DNA of 64,000 bases. Source: an uncultured Eubacteriales bacterium (GTDB lineage: Bacteria > Bacillota > Clostridia > Lachnospirales > Lachnospiraceae). The DNA lies in the NCBI GenBank assembly GCA_900542465.1, contig UQNS01000001.1, forward strand, positions 1 through 64,000, read 5' to 3'. Of the stretch, positions 59,432-64,000 are shown in pieces; positions within the stretch are counted from its first letter, which is position 1, and every line of letters begins with the position of its first letter. Position numbers and translations under genes: made by a program. The notes below the pieces were generated by a model. It did not search any database, was not told the DNA's origin, and saw nothing but the letters and a program-made list of their open reading frames with translations.

Positions 59432-60547
59432 ATGGAAAAAATAAAAATAAATAAATGGCTTAAAAGCTTAGCGCTTATAGGGCTGGCGTGTGTGCTTTTG
59501 ATAACTTTTACAGGATGTGTGAAGCAAAGTCCTAAGGACAGTACTGATGGAAGATCGAGCGGAATTTCTTCAAAGAGCGGAAAGGATCTGATCGCAATAG
59601 AGGATCCGGTCGAAAAGGCGGCAGTAGAAGAGGCCAGGGAAAAGGTTAAAAATCTTGGAAGAGAACCAAGGATAGTGGCAACTTCAGCAGCGACTGCGGA
59701 TATATGTGAAAAGCTTGGCTTGGATCTCGTCGGCGTGTGTGAAACTACAGTTTCAGTACTGCCGGAAAAGTATAAGAATGTTAAGAAAGTAGGCATGCCT
59801 ATGGCGCCAGATGTTGAGATCCTTGCTTCGGTAAAGCCGGACTGGGTGCTTTCACCAGTGTCTCTTCAGGGAGATCTGCAGCCTAAATATGATGCTATGA
59901 AAACGGACTGGGGATTCCTTAATCTTTCAAGTGTTCCGGGAATGTATCGTTCTATCCAGGAGTTGGGAATGATCTTCGGTAAGGAAGCGGAAGCAGATAA
60001 GATGGTTTCGGAATTCAACAGCTTTTATGAAAAATATAAGAAAAAGAATGAGGGAAAGACAAAGCCTAAGGTGCTGATCCTCATGGGGCTGCCCGGATCA
60101 TATATTATTGCTACGGAGAACTCATATGTAGGAAGTCTTGTTGAGCTTGCAGGCGGTGAGAATGTCTATGGCGGAACCAATAAAGAATTTCTCAACGTAA
60201 ATACTGAGGATATGAAGACGAAAAATCCGGACATTATCCTGAGAACTGCGCACGCGCTCCCGGATAACGTAATAGCAATGTTTAAAAAGGATTTCGAAGA
60301 AAATGATATCTGGAAGCATTTTGATGCCGTGAAGAAGGGACAGGTATTCGATCTGACATACAGCAGATTCGGAATGAGTGCAAAGTTTAATTATCCGGAA
60401 GCTTTAGAAGAACTGCAACCAATCCTTTATCCGGAAAATGATGCGGACCGGGCCAAGGCTAAGCAAAACAGCGATGATGCCGGTAAGAGTGCGGAGAAAT
60501 CCAATGGATCAGCCAAGTATGATGAGATCATGAAAAATAAAAAGTAA
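59432..60547 (+). CDS. htsA: Heme ABC transporter substrate-binding lipoprotein (HtsA/SiaA/IsdE type)
   Basis: 371 residues. Lipobox 'ITFTGC' follows a basic N-terminus. Cluster A-III binding protein with 'RIVATSAATADICEKLGLDL', 'VGMPMAPDVEILASVKPDWV' and 'VLILMGLPGSYIIATENSYV'. The Met in PMAPD and a His in 'LRTAHALPDNV' are good candidates for the axial heme ligands known in IsdE/HtsA. It accepts heme from Shp and delivers it to the permease. I choose ATG 59432 behind AAGGGGAG; ATG 59408 overlaps the shp stop but would add a non-signal extension. Confidence 0.88.
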   Translation: MEKIKINKWLKSLALIGLACVLLITFTGCVKQSPKDSTDGRSSGISSKSGKDLIAIEDPVEKAAVEEAREKVKNLGREPRIVATSAATADICEKLGLDLVGVCETTVSVLPEKYKNVKKVGMPMAPDVEILASVKPDWVLSPVSLQGDLQPKYDAMKTDWGFLNLSSVPGMYRSIQELGMIFGKEAEADKMVSEFNSFYEKYKKKNEGKTKPKVLILMGLPGSYIIATENSYVGSLVELAGGENVYGGTNKEFLNVNTEDMKTKNPDIILRTAHALPDNVIAMFKKDFEENDIWKHFDAVKKGQVFDLTYSRFGMSAKFNYPEALEELQPILYPENDADRAKAKQNSDDAGKSAEKSNGSAKYDEIMKNKK

Positions 60548-60558
60548 GAAGGTTAGTA

Positions 60559-61587
60559 ATGGAAAATACATTATCTATTGACAGAAAAACTAAAAGAAAG
60601 AAAAACCTTCGAGCTGTGATCTCGTTTTGCGTCATGGGAGCCCTGCTGATCGCTTTATTTTTTGCATCGGTCAACATTGGAAGCTTGAAGGTGAGTTTTG
60701 GGGAACTATTAAAAGGTTTATTCGTGGAGTACAACGATGATGTCGCTACGATATTCGACCTTCGTTTTCCAAGAATAGTTATTTCAGTTATGGCAGGAGC
60801 AGCCATTGCCGTTTCTGGTGTTCTGTTCCAGGCAGTATTGAAGAATCCTCTTGCAGATCCGGGAATTATTGGTATTTCAAGTGGTGCAGGTTTCCTGGCA
60901 GTCATCATTACTGCATTTGCACCGGCCTTATATCTTTTTACTCCGATATTCGCATGCATTGGCGGACTGGCAGCTTTCTTTCTTGTGTATGGACTTTCAT
61001 GGAAGGGAGGGCTTAGTCCTCTGAGGATCATTTTAGTAGGTGTGGCTGTGAGTGCGATGTTCATGGGGCTTGCACAGGCGCTTAATTTTGGAACAAGATC
61101 TGATATGTCTGGTGTTGCTTCTATAGTAAACGGAAATATAACCATGAAAACGTGGGATGATGTAAAGACTCTGATCCCATATGTGGTCGTAGGCCTTGTC
61201 CTGGCTGTGGTATTTTCGGGAATATGTAATCTCATGGCCTTGGAAGACAAATCTATAAGAAGTCTTGGTGTAAATGTACATCACATGAGAATGATGATCT
61301 CGATCATTGCGTGTGTCCTTGCATGCAGCTCGACAGCTATAGTTGGAGCTATCAGCTTTCTTGGACTTATTGTTCCTCATATAGGGCGGCTGTTAGTCGG
61401 GAGCGATCATAAAAGACTCATACCATTTTCGATGCTTTTGGGAGCATTTACATTCCTAGGCGCAGATACTATCGGAAGAACGATATGTGCGCCATATGAG
61501 ATCCCGGCGGCAATAATTATGAGTGTAATAGGCGGTCCGTTTTTTATTATTCTGCTTAGGAGGTCACGCAAATATGGAAAAAATTGA
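60559..61587 (+). CDS. htsB: Heme/iron-complex ABC transporter permease (FecCD family)
   Basis: 342 residues with about 9-10 helices. FecCD family marks: 'FDLRFPRIVISVMAGAAIAV', 'GVLFQAVLKNPLADPGIIGI' with 'SSGAGFLAV', and 'VGAISFLGLIVPHIGRLLVG' near the C-terminus. Homodimeric channel for heme uptake with the binding protein and ATPase on either side. Its end overlaps the ATPase start by 14 bases. Confidence 0.92.
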   Translation: MENTLSIDRKTKRKKNLRAVISFCVMGALLIALFFASVNIGSLKVSFGELLKGLFVEYNDDVATIFDLRFPRIVISVMAGAAIAVSGVLFQAVLKNPLADPGIIGISSGAGFLAVIITAFAPALYLFTPIFACIGGLAAFFLVYGLSWKGGLSPLRIILVGVAVSAMFMGLAQALNFGTRSDMSGVASIVNGNITMKTWDDVKTLIPYVVVGLVLAVVFSGICNLMALEDKSIRSLGVNVHHMRMMISIIACVLACSSTAIVGAISFLGLIVPHIGRLLVGSDHKRLIPFSMLLGAFTFLGADTIGRTICAPYEIPAAIIMSVIGGPFFIILLRRSRKYGKN

Positions 61588-62371
61588 TGCAGACAGCCTC
61601 CGGAAGCCTGCTATGGAAGCGAGAGGAGTTTCATTTGCCTATGGAAAAAATGAGATCCTGAAAAATGTATCTCTGAAAATTGAAGAAGGCAAGGTCACGA
61701 CTATTATGGGTGCAAATGGCTGCGGAAAGTCCACTTTATTTTATCTGATGACTAAAAATCTATCTGTTGATGGAGGAAGGATCTTTTTAAGAGGCAGAAA
61801 TGTACTTAATCTTTCTTTGAAAGATTTTGCAAAAAATGTCTCTATCGTGCAGCAGTCCAATACGGCCAGTGATGACGTGAGAGTTGAACAGCTGGTCGCG
61901 TTTGGAAGGACCCCATTCAGAAAGGCGCTTCATAACAAAACAGAGGAAGATGAAAAAATCATTGAGTGGGCTATGGAGGTAACGGATACTGCTGATTACA
62001 GGGACAGAGAGATAGGGAGACTTTCAGGAGGGCAGAGACAGCGTGTATGGATCGCCATGGCGCTGGCTCAGAATACGAAGATCCTGTTTTTAGATGAGCC
62101 GACCACTTATCTTGATATTAAATACCAGATGGAGATCATGGAACTTGTCAGGAAACTGAATGAAGAGTACGGAATAACGATCGTTATGGTCCTTCATGAT
62201 ATCAACCAGGCTATCAGGTATTCAGACAAGATCATAGGCCTGAAAGAAGGAGCGGTTGCTGTAGAGGGCAGCCCTGATGAGGTCATTACGAGTGAGAGTC
62301 TCAAAGAACTTTACGGAGTTTCTTTGGAGGTGGTGGAAATAAAGGGGCAAAAATTTGTTCTTACTACATAA
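61574..62371 (+). CDS. htsC: Heme/iron-complex ABC transporter ATP-binding protein (FepC/HtsC type)
   Basis: 265 residues: Walker A 'GANGCGKST' (about 44), Q-loop 'SIVQQSN', signature 'RLSGGQRQRVWIAMA', Walker B 'ILFLDEPTTYLD' typical of iron-siderophore/heme ATPases, and switch His 'VLHDINQA'. Powers the heme importer. Confidence 0.92.
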   Translation: MEKIDADSLRKPAMEARGVSFAYGKNEILKNVSLKIEEGKVTTIMGANGCGKSTLFYLMTKNLSVDGGRIFLRGRNVLNLSLKDFAKNVSIVQQSNTASDDVRVEQLVAFGRTPFRKALHNKTEEDEKIIEWAMEVTDTADYRDREIGRLSGGQRQRVWIAMALAQNTKILFLDEPTTYLDIKYQMEIMELVRKLNEEYGITIVMVLHDINQAIRYSDKIIGLKEGAVAVEGSPDEVITSESLKELYGVSLEVVEIKGQKFVLTT

Positions 62372-62392
62372 AAATGGAAAAGAGGAAATGAG

Positions 62393-64000
62393 TTGATTAA
62401 AAAAAGACTGATACAGCTCCTTTCACATGCTAAGAAATACATAGTTTTTCAAATCATATGGCAGTGGCTGGGGCTTTTATGTCAGGTGATGATAGTGTAT
62501 GGAGCTGCACATCTTATAGAAAGAGCTTTTTTCGGTAATTTGTCCGTGGAAGTGATTATCAGATACAGTGCGATGATCGGATCAGGCATCGTACTTAGAA
62601 TTATTTGTGACAGGCAGTCTTCATATGCATCTTTTGAAGCAAGTGTAGATGTAAAAAGGATCCTAAGAGCCAGGATATATGACAAGCTTATTAAACTTGG
62701 AGGTTCTTACAGATCAAAGGTATCTACGTCGGAGATCGTACAAGTTACAGGAGAGGGAGTTGAACAGCTGGAGATCTATTTCGGAAGGTATCTTCCCCAG
62801 TTCTTCTACGCGTTTATTGCTCCGCTTACATTATTTGCCATCCTGGCATTTGTGAATGTGTCGGCAAGTATCGTTTTGCTCGTGTGTGTGCCGCTTATAC
62901 CGGCAACCATCGTGGCCGTGCAGAAGATCGCAAAAAGACTTCTCTCAAAATACTGGGGGATATATACAGGTCTTGGGGATTCGTTTCTTGAGAATCTGCA
63001 CGGTCTGACTACATTGAAAATATATAAGGCCGATGGAGTCAGGAGTGAACAGATGGATGATGAATCCGAAAAGTTCAGAAGGATCACTATGAAAGTCCTG
63101 ACCATGCAGCTCAATTCGATCAGTGTGATGGATATTGTCGCTTATGGCGGGGCGGCGATCGGGATTATAGTTGCCATAGTCCAATTCAATCATGGGTATA
63201 TAACACTTGCCGGGATCATAATGATAGTTCTTCTGGCAGCGGAATTTTTTATTCCGATGAGGATACTGGGCTCATTTTTCCATATAGCAATGAACGGTAT
63301 GGCCGCAAGTGATAAGATATTTGCCTTGCTGGATCTTCCGGAAACGGAGGGAGCTGATAAGGTCTTAGAAGGAGAGGCTCTTAACATAGTCATAGCTGAT
63401 CTTTCATTTGCTTATGGCGAAAAGGAGATACTGCGCGGTCTGGATCTTGAATTTCCAAAGGGAAGCTTCACTTCTATAGTAGGAACTTCAGGCTGTGGCA
63501 AAAGTACGATTGCAGGTATCTTAACGGGAAAAAATAAAGGATACTCAGGTTCCGTAAAAATAGGGAATATAGAGTTATCGGAAATTTCAGAAACAAGTCT
63601 TATGAAAAATATTACTTTAGTGACACATGACAGCTACCTTTTCAAAGGCAGTGTCAGAGATAATCTGCTTATGGGGAAAGCAGATGCGAGCGATGAAGAA
63701 ATGAGGCGCGTGCTTGAGAGTGTAAATCTGGCGGATTTCCTGGGTGCTAATGAGGGGCTGGAAACAGGGCTTTTAGATAAAGCAGGCAATCTTTCGGGAG
63801 GACAGAGACAGAGACTGGCTCTCGCAAGAGCGCTTCTGCATGATACGCCGATCTATATCTTTGATGAAGCAACATCTAATATCGATGTTGAGAGTGAAGA
63901 GAATATCATGGAAGTGATCCATAATCTGGCAGCTTCAGAAAAGACGGTTATTCTGATATCTCACAGGTTAGCAAATGTAGTAGGATCGGATAACATTTAT
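62393..64000 (+). CDS. ABC exporter-type ATP-binding/permease protein (CydD/CydC-like), cut by the window end
   Basis: The frame begins at TTG 62393 behind AAGAGGAAATGAG and is still open at 64000, over 530 residues. Six helices (about 15-290) are followed by an ATPase domain: Walker A 'GTSGCGKST', signature 'NLSGGQRQRLALARALL', Walker B 'PIYIFDEATSNID' and 'LISHRLANV'. Such half-transporters work in pairs; a partner probably lies beyond the window. In Streptococcus pyogenes similar ATPase/permease genes (siaD/siaE region) follow the heme importer, so a role in heme or redox-linked export near heme uptake is plausible. A downstream position in the operon suggests co-regulation by the 58365 box. 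Confidence 0.85.
   Translation, partial: MIKKRLIQLLSHAKKYIVFQIIWQWLGLLCQVMIVYGAAHLIERAFFGNLSVEVIIRYSAMIGSGIVLRIICDRQSSYASFEASVDVKRILRARIYDKLIKLGGSYRSKVSTSEIVQVTGEGVEQLEIYFGRYLPQFFYAFIAPLTLFAILAFVNVSASIVLLVCVPLIPATIVAVQKIAKRLLSKYWGIYTGLGDSFLENLHGLTTLKIYKADGVRSEQMDDESEKFRRITMKVLTMQLNSISVMDIVAYGGAAIGIIVAIVQFNHGYITLAGIIMIVLLAAEFFIPMRILGSFFHIAMNGMAASDKIFALLDLPETEGADKVLEGEALNIVIADLSFAYGEKEILRGLDLEFPKGSFTSIVGTSGCGKSTIAGILTGKNKGYSGSVKIGNIELSEISETSLMKNITLVTHDSYLFKGSVRDNLLMGKADASDEEMRRVLESVNLADFLGANEGLETGLLDKAGNLSGGQRQRLALARALLHDTPIYIFDEATSNIDVESEENIMEVIHNLAASEKTVILISHRLANVVGSDNIY

Overview
The window looks like chromosomal DNA of a Gram-positive anaerobe of the Clostridia, most likely a host-associated (possibly oral) member of the Lachnospiraceae. 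This is inferred from the AT-rich sequence, strong AGGAGG-type ribosome sites, the two-gene trxA-trxB unit, AGCS, NSS and DAACS sodium symporters, DUF4299, DUF6311 and DUF4241 proteins, and Streptococcus-like surface systems (histidine-triad protein, NEAT protein, Shp). No rRNA, tRNA, CRISPR array or prophage was seen.

Layout. 1-6860 is a gene graveyard (frameshifted DUF6935-like gene, CDF remnant, rarA without its ATPase core, stop-containing queD-like gene, IS scar, collapsed hsdR joined to a DUF1461 fragment) with an intact SDR, an MmcQ/YjbR protein and an AraC regulator between the wrecks. 6876-11530 is a forward run of small cytosolic, zinc-ribbon and DUF proteins plus a methyltransferase. 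11580-12954 is a reverse tlpA-ccdA pair whose ccdA has an in-frame TGA. 13141-18629 holds an OFA-family MFS carrier, an AGCS symporter, a CstA-like carrier and a membrane protein. 18801-23280 is a zinc ABC transporter with a histidine-triad lipoprotein. 23434-33664 holds a NifX-like protein, DAACS symporter, DUF6311 protein plus kinase, thioredoxin system, esterase, aldo/keto reductase and NSS transporter. 33895-44434 holds ppc, a flavin reductase, a MarR-led compatible-solute ABC operon, a deleted DUF695/RraB gene, purC, exonuclease III, a methyltransferase and a class II amidotransferase. 44594-47298 is a destroyed nickel CO dehydrogenase (cooS) gene fused by deletion to a destroyed nitrate/sulfonate-type ABC transporter. 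47355-49544 is an ahpC/AhpF-like pair, then an alcohol dehydrogenase broken by an 8-bp repeat, a methyltransferase and a LysR regulator. 52936-64000 is an iron/heme acquisition island: three related DtxR-like regulators, a NEAT surface protein, Shp, a heme ABC transporter (HtsABC/SiaABC type) and an ABC exporter-type protein cut by the window end.

How it works together. A 16-bp palindrome, GTTAG-N6-CTAAC, resembling the DtxR/IdeR/MtsR operator, occurs in front of the NEAT gene, shp, one of the DtxR-like genes, ahpC, the zinc operon (beside a Fur/Zur-type box), two methyltransferases and, more weakly, the NifX-like gene. This suggests a metal/heme/peroxide regulon controlled by regulators that keep a DtxR-like N-terminus but carry an unrecognised beta-rich C-terminal domain. 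The second theme is genome erosion: at least ten loci carry nonsense codons, lost start codons, frameshifts or domain-sized deletions while neighbouring genes stay intact.
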